Source: Nocardioides cavernae
Lineage (GTDB): Bacteria; Actinomycetota; Actinomycetes; Propionibacteriales; Nocardioidaceae
Length of the DNA stretch: 64,000 nt
NCBI RefSeq assembly: GCF_013410035.1
Contig: NZ_JACCBW010000001.1
Location: 372,001-436,000 of the forward strand
Reading direction: 5' to 3'
Position numbers and translations under genes: made by a program. The notes under the pieces were generated by a model. The model was not told the DNA's origin, did not search any database, and saw only the letters and a program-made list of their open reading frames with translations. This document shows, one piece after another, positions 43,640 to 52,609 of this stretch; position 1 is the first letter of the stretch; every line of letters starts with the position of its first letter.

Positions 43640-45229
43640 TCAGCCCACCTTGCCGTCGAGCTCGACCTCGACGACCTGCTCCTCACCGCCCCGGACGACC
43701 GTCATCTCGACGGCCTCGCCCGGCAGGTGGGTGCGGATCGCGACGATGAGCGCGATGCCGTCGCTGACCGGCTGGTCCCCGACCCGGGTGATCACGTCGT
43801 CGGTCTCCAGCCCGGCCCGCGAGGCGGGGGTGTCGGGCATGACCTCGGTGATCGTGGCACCCTCGGAGCTCGGGTCGCGGCCCGTGCGCACCGTCGCCCC
43901 GATCACGGGGTACTCCGCGCGGCCGGTGCGCAGGATCTGGTCGACCGTGGTGCGCACCTGCTCGATCGGGATGGCGAAGCCGACACCGATGTTGCCGGCC
44001 TCGCCCGACGCGCCGCCGTTGGTCGCGATCGCGGAGTTCACGCCGACGACCTCGCCGGCGAGGTTGACGAGCGGACCGCCGGAGTTGCCGGGGTTGATCG
44101 CCGCGTCGGTCTGGACGGCGTTGATGTAGGACGACTCGTCGTCGGACTCCCCCGAGGTGGTGACCGGTCGGTTGAGCGCGCTGACGATGCCGGACGTCAC
44201 GGTCTGGCTGAGCCCGAGCGGCGCGCCGAACGCGACCACCGGGTCACCGACCAGCAGCACCTGGGAGGCGCCCAGGGCGGCGGGCTCGAGGCCGGCCGCG
44301 CCGTCGACGCTCAGCACGGCGAGGTCGTAGACCGCGCTCCGGCCGACGACCGTCGCCTCGTGCCGCTCCCCCTCGTGGTCGATCACCACGATCGGGCCCT
44401 CGTCCTCGGCGGCCGAGGCGACGACGTGGTTGTTGGTGACGACGTGGCCGTCGCGGTCCAGCACGAAGCCCGAGCCGGTCGCCCCGGCAGCCTGGCCGTC
44501 GAACTCGGCGACGATCTGCACGGTGCTGGGCAGCAGCGCCTGCGCGACCGCCGACACCGAGCCGTTGTCGGCCTCGAGGGGCGCCGCGGTCTGGGTCCGT
44601 ACGCCGCCGAGGCCGTTGTCGTTGGTGCCGCGCTGGGAGGCGAGCTCGTCCTGGATCGCCCCACCGGCGAGGCCGCCGAGGATGCCGACCACGAGGGCCA
44701 GCGCAGCCAGGGCGGGCCACACCCACAGCGGCAGCTTGCGCGACGGCGCCGCCGGGGCGTACGCCGGGCGCGGCTGCGGGCCGGGGCCGAAGTAGACGGT
44801 CTGATGCGGTCCGGGTCCGGGAGGCGGCGGGGTCGTCGGGTACGGCGTCGTCGGCGCGGCCGGCTCGCCGTAGGCGCCCGGGTGGGGCGGAGGGCCGGCG
44901 AGCATGCCGTCACCGGTCTGCCCGACGGGCTCACGCTGCTCGGGAGCGGCCGGGTGGCCGTACGCCCGCCCCTCGGGCTGCGCGGTCGGCTCGATCGGCG
45001 CGGTCGGCTCAGCAGGCCCGGCGGACGTGACGGGCTCGGCAGGTCCGGCGGACGTGACGGGCTCAGCGGGCTCGGCGGGCGTGACGGGCTCGGCGTCGCG
45101 GGAGCGCCAGCCGGCGAGCGGCTGGGTGGGTTCCTCGGCGGGCCACGCGGGCTGCTCGTCGGCCGTCGGCTCCTGCTGGGCCGGGGTCGGGTCGGGGCTC
45201 TGGTCGTCGGGCCGGTGCTCGTCGCTCAC
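43640..45229 (-). CDS. htrA: HtrA-type membrane serine protease with PDZ domain
   Basis: 529 residues from a GTG at 45229 overlapping the anti-sigma stop. A long Pro/Glu/Ala-rich cytoplasmic N-terminus (about 1-165) contains repeats of EPVTSAGPA. One membrane helix follows (about 166-190). The trypsin-like domain has the triad His268 (TNNHVV), Asp302 (YDLAVL) and Ser383 (GNSGGPL). A PDZ domain is at about 430-525. It degrades or chaperones misfolded exported proteins under envelope stress. It is the third gene of the sigE operon, as in mycobacteria. Confidence 0.92.
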   Translation of the reverse strand: MSDEHRPDDQSPDPTPAQQEPTADEQPAWPAEEPTQPLAGWRSRDAEPVTPAEPAEPVTSAGPAEPVTSAGPAEPTAPIEPTAQPEGRAYGHPAAPEQREPVGQTGDGMLAGPPPHPGAYGEPAAPTTPYPTTPPPPGPGPHQTVYFGPGPQPRPAYAPAAPSRKLPLWVWPALAALALVVGILGGLAGGAIQDELASQRGTNDNGLGGVRTQTAAPLEADNGSVSAVAQALLPSTVQIVAEFDGQAAGATGSGFVLDRDGHVVTNNHVVASAAEDEGPIVVIDHEGERHEATVVGRSAVYDLAVLSVDGAAGLEPAALGASQVLLVGDPVVAFGAPLGLSQTVTSGIVSALNRPVTTSGESDDESSYINAVQTDAAINPGNSGGPLVNLAGEVVGVNSAIATNGGASGEAGNIGVGFAIPIEQVRTTVDQILRTGRAEYPVIGATVRTGRDPSSEGATITEVMPDTPASRAGLETDDVITRVGDQPVSDGIALIVAIRTHLPGEAVEMTVVRGGEEQVVEVELDGKVG

Positions 45230-45750
45230 GGAGCGATCTTCTCCCGGATCGCCACGAGCCGCTCGGCCAGGGGCGTCCGGGAGGGTGAGACGGGCCCGCG
45301 CGTGGCCCGGTCGTCGACGTTGACGGCCGGGGTCGCGGGACCGGTCGGCCGGCTCAGGTCGGTGACCGGGGGCCGGGGCTCGATGCGCGGGGTGCCGGCG
45401 ACCCCGAGGGCCAGCACGCCCACGACGCAGGCGCTCGCGGCGCCGCCGCCGATGGCCACCAGGCCGCGACGCGGGCGCGGTGCGGTCGGGAAGCGCGGCG
45501 CGGCGAGCGAGCCGCCACCGGGCTGCGACGAGGGGCAGCGGCCGATCAGCGTCGACTTGAAGTCGTGCGAGGGCGAGCACGTGGAGGGGCCGAGGGACAG
45601 CTGGGCGAGCTGGGTCTTGACCCAGCCCTCCTGCTCGACGAGGTCACGGCAGGCGTGGCAGGCGTGGACGTGGTTCCAGCAGCGCTCCTCCTCGTCCGGC
45701 GCGAGCCGGCCGTCGAGCAGCGCGCTGACGCGCGGGCCGAGGTGCGTCAT
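45226..45750 (-). CDS. rseA: Anti-sigma factor with zinc-binding domain (RseA-like)
   Basis: 174 residues from the ATG at 45750 (TGATG overlap with the sigma stop). The ZAS motif is H27-x3-C31-x2-C34 (HVHACHAC) with Cys24 just before. A membrane helix is at about 95-118 (GLVAIGGGAASACVVGVLAL) and a short external tail follows. It holds SigE inactive until stress releases it. Between sigE and htrA. Confidence 0.88.
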   Translation of the reverse strand: MTHLGPRVSALLDGRLAPDEEERCWNHVHACHACRDLVEQEGWVKTQLAQLSLGPSTCSPSHDFKSTLIGRCPSSQPGGGSLAAPRFPTAPRPRRGLVAIGGGAASACVVGVLALGVAGTPRIEPRPPVTDLSRPTGPATPAVNVDDRATRGPVSPSRTPLAERLVAIREKIAP

Positions 45751-46316
45751 CAGGACACCACCCCGCGGTAGCGCTCGCGGCCTGCGGCGGGCTCGCGGTG
45801 CGCGAGGGCCTTGCGCAGCATGGTGCGGCCACGGTGGATGCGCGAGCGGACGGTGCCGAGCTTGGCACCCATGATCTCGGCGATCTCCTCGTAGCTGAGC
45901 CCCTCGACGTCGCAGAGCACCACCGCGGCGCGGAAGTCGGGGGGCAGCGTGGCCAGGGCCGACTCGATGTCGTCGTCGAAGGTCTGGTCGGCGAGGGCCA
46001 GCTCGGGGGCCGGCGCAGTGCTGGTCAGCCGCGCGGCGCGCTCGTCGGAGAGGGGGTCGAAGCGGATCCGCTGCTTGCGCCGGGCGCCGTCGAGGAACAG
46101 GTTGGTCGTGATCCGGTGCAGCCAGCCCTCGAACGTGCCGGGCGTGTAGGAGTCGAGGGAGCGGAAGACGCGCACAAAGACCTCCTGCGTGAGGTCCTCC
46201 GCGTCCGGCCGGTTGCCGGTGAGGCGGTAGGCGAGGCGGAACACGCGGTCGGAGTGCTGCTCGACGACCTCGTCCCACGTCGGGACGGCGGTGCTCGTGT
46301 CGACCTGATCACCCAC
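45750..46316 (-). CDS. sigE: SigE-type ECF sigma factor
   Basis: 188 residues from a GTG at 46316 with GGGAG eight bases upstream; the frame is open further back without homology. Region 2 [20 protein letters not shown] and [20 protein letters not shown], region 4 [20 protein letters not shown] and [20 protein letters not shown]. The order sigE, zinc anti-sigma, htrA with a divergent O-methyltransferase is that of mycobacterial SigE (envelope stress). The divergent region holds a possible self-recognised promoter at 46374-46402. Confidence 0.9.
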   Translation of the reverse strand: MGDQVDTSTAVPTWDEVVEQHSDRVFRLAYRLTGNRPDAEDLTQEVFVRVFRSLDSYTPGTFEGWLHRITTNLFLDGARRKQRIRFDPLSDERAARLTSTAPAPELALADQTFDDDIESALATLPPDFRAAVVLCDVEGLSYEEIAEIMGAKLGTVRSRIHRGRTMLRKALAHREPAAGRERYRGVVS

Positions 46317-46373
46317 GGGTGCTCCCTGGTTCGTCTTCCTCGACCGCAGCTGCAACGGTTCGCTGTCCTTCCT

Positions 46374-46402
46374 GACGCTAGGGATGCCGCCTGAGAGTTC
46401 CC
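46374..46402 (-). promoter_or_regulatory. Candidate ECF (SigE-type) promoter for sigE
   Basis: On the minus strand GGGAAC (46397-46402) is followed after 18 bases by GCGTC (46374-46378), which fits the ECF pattern GGAAC/GTC in form. It lies 58-86 bases before the sigE GTG. Autoregulation is common for this class. Sequence fit only. Confidence 0.35.
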
Positions 46403-46518
46403 TGTGAACCTCATGCGCTCCGGCCAAGAAACGCGGTCCGGATCACTGCCTCCAACGAGCGAGGTGCCGCGTGTGTTCCCGGCCACGTGGGGCGGCCGCT
46501 GCGCGATAGAGTCGCCGC

Positions 46519-47178
46519 GTGCCGAACACAACCGCGCCGATCAAGACCGCGAGCTGGTCCTACGCCGAGTCGTTCGTGGTCGAGGACGAGATCCTCGCCG
46601 CGGCCCGCAGCCGCGCGGAGGAGGTCGGGGTCACCCCGGTCGGGTCCGGCGTCGGGGCCGCGCTGCGCTTCCTGGCCTCCGTGCTCGACGCCCGCGCGGT
46701 GGTCGAGATCGGGACCGGCACGGGCGTCTCGGGCCTGTGGCTGCTGCGCGGCATGCGCGCGGACGGCGTGCTGACGACCGTCGACATCGAGGCCGAGCAC
46801 CAGCGCCTCGCCAAGGAGACGTTCACCGAGGCCGGCATCCCCGGCAACCGGGCGCGCACCATCGCCGGGGCGGGCCTCGACGTGCTCCCCCGGCTCACCG
46901 ACGGGCACTACGACCTGGTGTTCTGCGACGGCGACAAGCGGGAGTACGCCGCCTACCTCAAGGAGGCGCTGCGCCTGCTGCGTCCCGGCGGGATCGTCGC
47001 GTTCGACAACGCCCTGTGGCACGACCGGGTCGCCGACCCCGCCCAGCGCGACGAGGAGACGGTCGCGATCCGCGACCTGGGTCGCAGCATCCTCGAGCAC
47101 GAGGCGCTGGTGCCCGTCCTGCTGCCGGTCGGCGACGGCCTGCTCGCCGCGAAGAAGGAGTGGGCTCCCGAGGCCTGA
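46519..47178 (+). CDS. SAM-dependent O-methyltransferase
   Basis: 219 residues from a GTG at 46519. The class I fold of the catechol/caffeoyl-CoA type: VVEIGTGTGVSGLWLL (SAM), TTVDIEAEHQRLAKETF, DLVFCDGDKREYAAYLKEAL and RPGGIVAFDNALWHD. Substrate unknown. It is divergent from sigE, an arrangement conserved in actinobacteria. Confidence 0.88.
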   Translation: MPNTTAPIKTASWSYAESFVVEDEILAAARSRAEEVGVTPVGSGVGAALRFLASVLDARAVVEIGTGTGVSGLWLLRGMRADGVLTTVDIEAEHQRLAKETFTEAGIPGNRARTIAGAGLDVLPRLTDGHYDLVFCDGDKREYAAYLKEALRLLRPGGIVAFDNALWHDRVADPAQRDEETVAIRDLGRSILEHEALVPVLLPVGDGLLAAKKEWAPEA

Positions 47179-47184
47179 GCCTGC

Positions 47185-47529
47185 TCAGCCCTGGGCGCGC
47201 GGGGCGGCCAGGAAACCGTCCCGGCCCTCGGCGACCGCGACGACGTCACAGGCCTCGACGAGGATCGGCGGGGCGCCGACGATCTGCGACCCCGGCGACT
47301 CGTCGGCCCCCGCGGTGAACGTGCGCTGGAACTCCTCGCGCGCCCCGTCGGTGGCGAAGACGTAGCAGCCCTCGAACCACTCGCCCGGCACCTGGCGCCA
47401 GGTCTTGTGGCGCAGCCCCGCCATCTGGCTGAAGCGGGCGTGCGAGGTCTCGGCGACGTAGGCCGCGAGCCGCTCCTCCGTGCCCTCGGGCGCCCCGACG
47501 AGCGACCAGCGGACGGTGAGGCCGAGCAT
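47185..47529 (-). CDS. Small ferredoxin-fold (monooxygenase-like) protein
   Basis: 114 residues from the ATG at 47529 (TGATG overlap with pepA). Pattern TVRWSLVGAPEGTEERLAAY, then FSQMAGLRHKTWRQVPGEWF and EGCYVFATDGAREEFQRTF suggests a dimeric alpha/beta barrel like YdhR. Catalysis not shown. Coupled to pepA. Confidence 0.65.
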   Translation of the reverse strand: MLGLTVRWSLVGAPEGTEERLAAYVAETSHARFSQMAGLRHKTWRQVPGEWFEGCYVFATDGAREEFQRTFTAGADESPGSQIVGAPPILVEACDVVAVAEGRDGFLAAPRAQG

Positions 47530-49067
47530 CAGCCGATCCCCGCCAGGGGGTCGTCCGAGCCGAGCCAGGTCAGCAGCAGGCGCGCGCCCCAGCCGCTGGG
47601 CCCGGCCGTCCACTCGTAGCGGTCGGCCGGCGACTCGGCCGCGGAGGCGAAGTCGATGTGCGCCCAGGGGACGTCGCCGGCGAAGTGCTGGAGGAACAGG
47701 GCGGCCGTGATCGCACCCGCGCCACCGGCGGCGTTGTCACCGTCGGCGATCCGGGAGGCGACCTTCTCCTCGTAGTCGGCGACCAGCGGCATCCGCCAGG
47801 CCAGCTCGCCGGACGTGGCGGCGGCGGACGCGACCTGCTCGGCGAGCGCCTCGTCGTTGGCGAAGTAGCCGCCCGTCCACTGGCCGAGCGACACCTTCAT
47901 CGCGCCGGTGAGGGTGGCGATGTCGACCAGGGCGGCCGGGGCGATCTCGCTGACGGCGTACGCCATCGCGTCGGCCAGGACGAGGCGTCCCTCGGCGTCG
48001 GTGTTGTTGACCTCGGAGGTGCGGCCGCCGAAGTGGGTGATGACGTCGCCGGGACGCATCGCCGAGCCGCTGACGGCGTTCTCCGCCGCGGGCACGAGGC
48101 CGACGACGCGCACCGGGCAGTCGACGTCGCGCAGCGCGGCCATCGTCGCGATCACCGCGCCGCCGCCGCTCATGTCGCGCTTCATCGTCAGCATGCCCTC
48201 GCTGGGCTTGATGTCGAGGCCGCCGGTGTCGAAGGTGATGCCCTTGCCGACGAGGACGACGGTCGGCATCGACCGCGACTTCTTGCTGGCACCGCGCGGC
48301 GTGTAGTCCATGCGGATCAGCCGGGGCTCGTTGACCGACCCGCCGCCGACGGCGAGGATCCCGCCGAAGCCCTCGGCCTCCAGGCGCGCGGCGTCCCAGA
48401 CGGTGACGTCGAGGCCGGCGGCCTCCCCCACCTCGACGGCCTGCTCGGCCAGCCAGGCCGGGGTCTTGAGGTTGGCCGGGACGGTGGCGAGGGCGCGCGA
48501 GCGCCAGCCGGCCCCACCGTGCGCGATCGCGCGGGCGAGCTCGTCGTCGGCGCCGTCGTCGGAGACGTCGGCGAGCACGATCCGCGCCACCGGCCGCTCC
48601 TTGGGGCCGGTCGAGCGCCAGTGGAAGGCGAACGAGCCGAGCATCGCACCGACGACGAAGGCCTCGAGCCCGTCGTCGGGGGCGATGGCCGCGAGCGTCG
48701 TGACGACGCTGGCGCGGTCCTTGGTCGCTCGGGCGAGCGTCGCGCCGGCGCGGCGGAAGTCGGTGACCGATGCCTCCCCGACGCCGACCAGGAGCACCAG
48801 GCCCACCGACTCGGCCGCGGCGCCGCCGACGGGGACGGTCGTGACCTCGCCCGTACGGCCCGTGGCGCGGGCGGCCTCGAGGGCGGCGAGCAGGTCGATC
48901 CCGAGGGCCTCGGCAGCCTCGTCGGCGCCCGGGCCCAGGAGCGGTCCGTCCTCGTCGGGGAGGACCGGGAAGGCCCAGACCTCAGCCCCGCCGATCTGGT
49001 GCGGCAGGGCGGGGCTGAGGGCGAACTCCGGAGGAGAGACCTGCGTCGGCAGTGCAGTCGCGCGCAC
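47529..49067 (-). CDS. pepA: Leucyl aminopeptidase (M17)
   Basis: 512 residues from a GTG at 49067. C-terminal catalytic domain: LVGKGITFDTGGLDIKPS with Lys/Asp metal ligands, MKRDMSGGGAVIATMAALRD and NTDAEGRLVLADAMAYAVSE, the M17 signature. Two metal ions. Removes N-terminal residues from peptides and may have regulatory roles. It follows the DUF3117 gene directly (stop and start 3 bases apart) and precedes the small fold gene. Confidence 0.94.
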   Translation of the reverse strand: MRATALPTQVSPPEFALSPALPHQIGGAEVWAFPVLPDEDGPLLGPGADEAAEALGIDLLAALEAARATGRTGEVTTVPVGGAAAESVGLVLLVGVGEASVTDFRRAGATLARATKDRASVVTTLAAIAPDDGLEAFVVGAMLGSFAFHWRSTGPKERPVARIVLADVSDDGADDELARAIAHGGAGWRSRALATVPANLKTPAWLAEQAVEVGEAAGLDVTVWDAARLEAEGFGGILAVGGGSVNEPRLIRMDYTPRGASKKSRSMPTVVLVGKGITFDTGGLDIKPSEGMLTMKRDMSGGGAVIATMAALRDVDCPVRVVGLVPAAENAVSGSAMRPGDVITHFGGRTSEVNNTDAEGRLVLADAMAYAVSEIAPAALVDIATLTGAMKVSLGQWTGGYFANDEALAEQVASAAATSGELAWRMPLVADYEEKVASRIADGDNAAGGAGAITAALFLQHFAGDVPWAHIDFASAAESPADRYEWTAGPSGWGARLLLTWLGSDDPLAGIG

Positions 49068-49069
49068 GA

Positions 49070-49237
49070 TCAGCCGACGACGTCCTTGAGGGCGTCACCG
49101 AGAGACGTGGCCTCCTCGGCGTTGAGCTCGACGACCAGTCGCCCACCGCCCTCCAGCGGGACGCGCATGACGATGCCTCGTCCCTCCTTGGTGACCTCGA
49201 GCGGTCCGTCGCCCGTGCGGGGCTTCATGGCGGCCAT
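49070..49237 (-). CDS. DUF3117 protein
   Basis: 55 residues: MAAMKPRTGDGPLEVTKEGR, then a beta-rich GIVMRVPLEGGGRLVVEL and NAEEATSLGDALKDVVG. This is the highly conserved short actinobacterial DUF3117 protein, of unknown function. Ribosome-binding site AGGAAGAGG upstream. First in the DUF3117-pepA operon. Confidence 0.93.
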   Translation of the reverse strand: MAAMKPRTGDGPLEVTKEGRGIVMRVPLEGGGRLVVELNAEEATSLGDALKDVVG

Positions 49238-49416
49238 CGGCGCACCTCTTCCTGTTCAGCCATCAATGGATGTGGCTCTTCACATGACGATCGGAGCGGC
49301 TGTGTCGTGCCTGGCCGCCCCGATCGGCGTCGTACGACTCCATTATCCCTCATGACCCGCGTGATCGGCACCACAGGTCGCTCCGAGCCCGGATGATCGT
49401 CGGGCAGACTTCCCCC

Positions 49417-50238
49417 ATGACGACCTCGACCACCGGCACCGGTCCCGACGCGCCTCCCGTCCTGCTCCACGTCGAGGACGGGATCGCCACGATCACGCTC
49501 AACCGGCCGGAGGCGATGAACGGGCTCGACGTCGCGACCAAGGACCTGCTCCGCGCGAGCGTCGAGCAGGTCGCCGAGGACCCGGCCGTGCGCTGCGTGG
49601 TGCTGACGGGCAGCGGACGCGCCTTCTGCGTGGGCCAGGACCTCAAGGAGCACCTCGCCGGGCTCAAGGGCGAGGCCGACGTGCCCCTGTCCGACACCGT
49701 CGAGCGGCACTACAACCCGATCGTCCAGGCCGTCGCGACGATGCCCAAGCCGGTGATCGCCGCCGTCAACGGCGTGGCCGCGGGCGCCGGCGCCAGCCTC
49801 GCCTTCGCCGCCGACTTCCGGATCCTCGTCGACACCGCCGGCTACAACACGTCCTTCGCCGGGGTCGCGCTGTCGTGCGACACCGGATCGAGCTGGACGC
49901 TGCCGCGGCTGGTCGGCCGTGCCCGCGCGATGGAGCTCCTCTACTTCCCGCGCACCGTCTCGGCCCAGGAGGCGCTGGAGCTCGGCCTCGCCACACAGGT
50001 GGTGCCGGCGGACGAGCTGGAGCAGGCCGTCGGCGAGCTCGCGGCCCGCCTCGCGTCCGGCCCGACCGTCGCCTACGGCTCGATCCGCCAGGCGGTGGCG
50101 TACGCCGCGGGCCACTCGCTGGAGGACTCCCTCTCCTTCGAGGCCGACAAGATGGCGCTCACCGGCGGCACCGAGGACCACCTGGCCGCGGTCGACGCGT
50201 TCGTCGCGAAGGAGAAGCCCGTCTACCGGGGCCGGTGA
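49417..50238 (+). CDS. Enoyl-CoA hydratase/isomerase family protein
   Basis: 273 residues from the ATG at 49417 (MTTSTTGTGPDAPPVLLHVE). Crotonase fold: ITLNRPEAMNGLD, oxyanion-hole regions GRAFCVGQDLKEH and AAVNGVAAGAGASLAFAADF, then SWTLPRLVGRARAMELLYFP. The catalytic Glu pair of hydratases is not clear: position GSSWTLPRLVG has Trp/Thr/Leu. It resembles PaaG-like isomerases in phenylacetate breakdown. Exact reaction unknown. Confidence 0.88.
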   Translation: MTTSTTGTGPDAPPVLLHVEDGIATITLNRPEAMNGLDVATKDLLRASVEQVAEDPAVRCVVLTGSGRAFCVGQDLKEHLAGLKGEADVPLSDTVERHYNPIVQAVATMPKPVIAAVNGVAAGAGASLAFAADFRILVDTAGYNTSFAGVALSCDTGSSWTLPRLVGRARAMELLYFPRTVSAQEALELGLATQVVPADELEQAVGELAARLASGPTVAYGSIRQAVAYAAGHSLEDSLSFEADKMALTGGTEDHLAAVDAFVAKEKPVYRGR

Positions 50239-50280
50239 CCACCCCGCGCCGGGACGGTCGCCGGGATGGTGGCCGAGATG

Positions 50281-50335
50281 GTCCGCTGCGAGAGGCCGGT
50301 CGTACGACCTCGCGGAGCGGCCGTCCGCAGCGGAC
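50281..50335. terminator. Bidirectional terminator-like hairpin
   Basis: GTCCGCTGCG (50281-50290) pairs with CGCAGCGGAC (50326-50335). A perfect palindrome GGTCGTACGACC (50298-50309) lies inside. It sits in the 97-base convergent gap between the enoyl-CoA hydratase and the M14 peptidase genes and touches the latter's stop. No U-tract. Confidence 0.5.
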
Positions 50336-51093
50336 TACCCCTGACGGGTGCGGTGGGCGTGCAGCACCCGCAGCAGCTGGCGCGGGGCCTGCACGGTCAT
50401 CCGGTGACGCGAGGGGCGGGCGGGGTACTCGACGGTCAGGGCGGCACCGCGGAAGTGGCGGTTGAACCACATGGTCATGGTGCCGTGGCACAGGCCGCCG
50501 CAGTCCAGGCGGGTGCGCGGCAGCCGCAGCCCCCGGGCGAGCCTGCGGGCGAAGCGGGGGTCCTTGGTGTCGGTGTCGACCCCGTTCAGCGGCTGGTGGA
50601 AGCTGATCACCCGCATCGGGTCGACCTCGCGCAGGAAGCGCATCACCGCGCGGGTCTCCGGCTCGCTGCCCGGCCTGCGCCCGGACTCGTGGCTGCCGTC
50701 GAGGTCCTTCCACCGGAAGGGGAAGTTGCGGTTGAGGTCCACCCCGCGGGCGTTGCGGCGCGAGCCGCGGGCGAGCCCGTCGGGGTTGTAGGTCGGGACG
50801 ACCCACAGGTCGACGCCACGGACGGCGCGGCCGTCGCGCAGCGTCTCGAGGATCCGCCGGGTGTGCGGCTCGTTGCCGTGCATGGTGGAGACGAGCACGA
50901 TGCGGCGCGTGCCGGGCTCACCGAGCCGCCAGGCGCGGATCGGACGCCCCTGGACCGAGTGGCCCAGGGTGCGGACCTCGACGACGGCGGGGCGCTGGGG
51001 ATCTGCCTCGACGGCTGCCGCGGGCGCCACGGCGGCGAGCACCCCGGCCAGCAGCCCCAGTGCGGCGGCGTGCGCCCCGAGGAGGCGAGGCAT
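50335..51093 (-). CDS. Exported M14-family zinc carboxypeptidase (murein amidase-like)
   Basis: 252 residues from the ATG at 51093, TGATG overlap with the next gene. Signal peptide with LGLLAGVLAAVAPAAA and a cleavage near AVEA. Zn ligands His-x2-Glu in STMHGNEPHTRR and a His in VISFHQPLNG; RNFPFRWKDL and the catalytic Glu in ALTVEYPARPS. Resembles MpaA/gamma-D-glutamyl-meso-diaminopimelate peptidase I, which cleaves cell-wall peptides. Two Cys (DCGGLCHG) may pair. Confidence 0.85.
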   Translation of the reverse strand: MPRLLGAHAAALGLLAGVLAAVAPAAAVEADPQRPAVVEVRTLGHSVQGRPIRAWRLGEPGTRRIVLVSTMHGNEPHTRRILETLRDGRAVRGVDLWVVPTYNPDGLARGSRRNARGVDLNRNFPFRWKDLDGSHESGRRPGSEPETRAVMRFLREVDPMRVISFHQPLNGVDTDTKDPRFARRLARGLRLPRTRLDCGGLCHGTMTMWFNRHFRGAALTVEYPARPSRHRMTVQAPRQLLRVLHAHRTRQG

Positions 51094-51515
51094 CAGACCG
51101 CGGCGTCGAGGTAGGCGTAGGTGAAGACGAGCACCCCGACCAGCATGCCGAGGTGGGCGAGCAGGGACAGGCCCGGCCCGTCGCTCCACGAGTCGCCGGT
51201 GACCTCCGGGACGTGACGTCCCCTCGCGGGCAGCCAGCGGGCCAGGATCAACAGGCCGCAGATGGCCGTCACCCACCAGAACGCGATCGCCGCGATGCCG
51301 AACAGCGGGCCGTCGAAGAAGGAGTCCTCGGGGGCGACGAGCACGGCGACCCACAGCACGAGGGCGATCGTCCCGGCCACGAAGTGCACGACCGGGAGGC
51401 GGCGGCTGATCGAGAACCGGCCGGCCGCACCCTCGCCGCCGAGGCGCAGTCGGGTCAGCACGACCGCCACGGCGGCCAGCGCCGTGAGGATCCAGACGAC
51501 GATCGGGAACGACAT
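51093..51515 (-). CDS. Four-helix membrane protein of unknown function
   Basis: 140 residues, four membrane helices (FPIVVWILTALAAVAVVLTR, VVHFVAGTIALVLWVAVLVA, GIAAIAFWWVTAICGLLILA, LSLLAHLGMLVGVLVFTYAY). No recognised motif. Operon with the M14 peptidase gene (TGATG) and 17 bases after the DivIVA-like gene. Confidence 0.7.
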   Translation of the reverse strand: MSFPIVVWILTALAAVAVVLTRLRLGGEGAAGRFSISRRLPVVHFVAGTIALVLWVAVLVAPEDSFFDGPLFGIAAIAFWWVTAICGLLILARWLPARGRHVPEVTGDSWSDGPGLSLLAHLGMLVGVLVFTYAYLDAAV

Positions 51516-51531
51516 GACCGGGGAGTCTGCC

Positions 51532-51828
51532 CTAGTCGCGCGGGGGCTCGCCAGACGAGTCCGGCCCGCCCGCCCAGCGCTCGGGCCGTGCCTCGAGCTC
51601 GGTGGCCAGCCGCGCGAGGAGCGCGTCGACCTCGGACATCCGGTAGCCGCGCAGCGCGAGCGGGAAGCGCACCCGGCGCAGGTCCTCGGCGCCGACCGGC
51701 CGGTCGACGGGCAGCGCGAGGTCGGGTCGGTCGTCGTGGGCGGGCGGCATCGAGCCGCCGTGGCCGGCCGCCACCAGGGCGATGCCGCCCATGACGAGCA
51801 CCACGAGGATCGCGAACAGCCACATCAT
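51532..51828 (-). CDS. Membrane-anchored DivIVA-domain protein
   Basis: 98 residues. An N-terminal helix (MMWLFAILVVLVMGGIALVA) is followed by DRPVGAEDLRRVRFPLALRG and YRMSEVDALLARLATELEA, the DivIVA N-terminal pattern (FPLALRGYRMSEVDALL). Probably polar or septal. It precedes the membrane gene and follows the LOG gene in the same direction. Confidence 0.82.
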   Translation of the reverse strand: MMWLFAILVVLVMGGIALVAAGHGGSMPPAHDDRPDLALPVDRPVGAEDLRRVRFPLALRGYRMSEVDALLARLATELEARPERWAGGPDSSGEPPRD

Positions 51829-51838
51829 CGGCGCACTC

Positions 51839-52609
51839 CTACTCGGGTCGCTTCGGCGCCGGGGTGGGCCAACGGTCCTCGCGGGCTGCGACCATCAGGG
51901 CGACGGCCTCGTCGACGTCGTCGGTGAGCACCATCATGTCGAGGTCGGTGGCGTTGATCTTGCCCTCGGCGAGCGCGGTCTCGCGCAGCCAGCCGATCAG
52001 GCCGCTCCAGTAGTCGGTGCCGAGGAGCACGATGGGGAACGACGTGACCTTCTGCGTCTGGACGAGCGTCAGCGCCTCGAAGAGCTCGTCGAGGGTGCCG
52101 AGGCCGCCCGGCAGGACGACGAAGCCCTGGGAGTACTTCACGAACATGGTCTTGCGCGCGAAGAAGTAGCGGAAGTTGATGCCCTTGTCGACCCACTGGT
52201 TGAGCCCCGACTCGAAGGGCAGCTCGATGCCGAGGCCGACGCTGATGCCGCCCGCCTCGCAGGCGCCCTTGTTGGCGCCCTCCATCGCTCCGGGACCGCC
52301 GCCGGTGATCACCGCGAAGCCGGCCTCGACGAGCTTGCGGCCGGCCTCCTCGGCGACCGCGTAGTGGGGGTGGTCGGCCGGGGTGCGCGCGGAGCCGAAC
52401 ACCGCGATCGCCGGGCCGAGCTCGGCGAGCGCACCGAAGCCCTCGACGAACTCCGCCTGGATGCGCAGCACGCGCCACGGATCCGTGTGGACCCAGTCGG
52501 TCGGCCCGCGGGAGTCGAGCAGCCGCTGGTCGGTGGTGCTGCCCTCGCGCACCTGTCCGCGGCGCTCGACGACGGGACCGGACATCCGGTCGTGGGTGCG
52601 GTCGGTCAT
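51839..52609 (-). CDS. LOG-family nucleotide phosphoribohydrolase
   Basis: 256 residues from the ATG at 52609, which overlaps the dapE stop (ATGA). The LOG motifs are AVITGGGPGAMEGANKGACE and VVLPGGLGTLDELFEALT. Such enzymes remove ribose 5-phosphate from AMP-like cytokinin precursors; in bacteria the physiological role is uncertain. Often beside dapE in actinobacteria. Confidence 0.9.
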   Translation of the reverse strand: MTDRTHDRMSGPVVERRGQVREGSTTDQRLLDSRGPTDWVHTDPWRVLRIQAEFVEGFGALAELGPAIAVFGSARTPADHPHYAVAEEAGRKLVEAGFAVITGGGPGAMEGANKGACEAGGISVGLGIELPFESGLNQWVDKGINFRYFFARKTMFVKYSQGFVVLPGGLGTLDELFEALTLVQTQKVTSFPIVLLGTDYWSGLIGWLRETALAEGKINATDLDMMVLTDDVDEAVALMVAAREDRWPTPAPKRPE

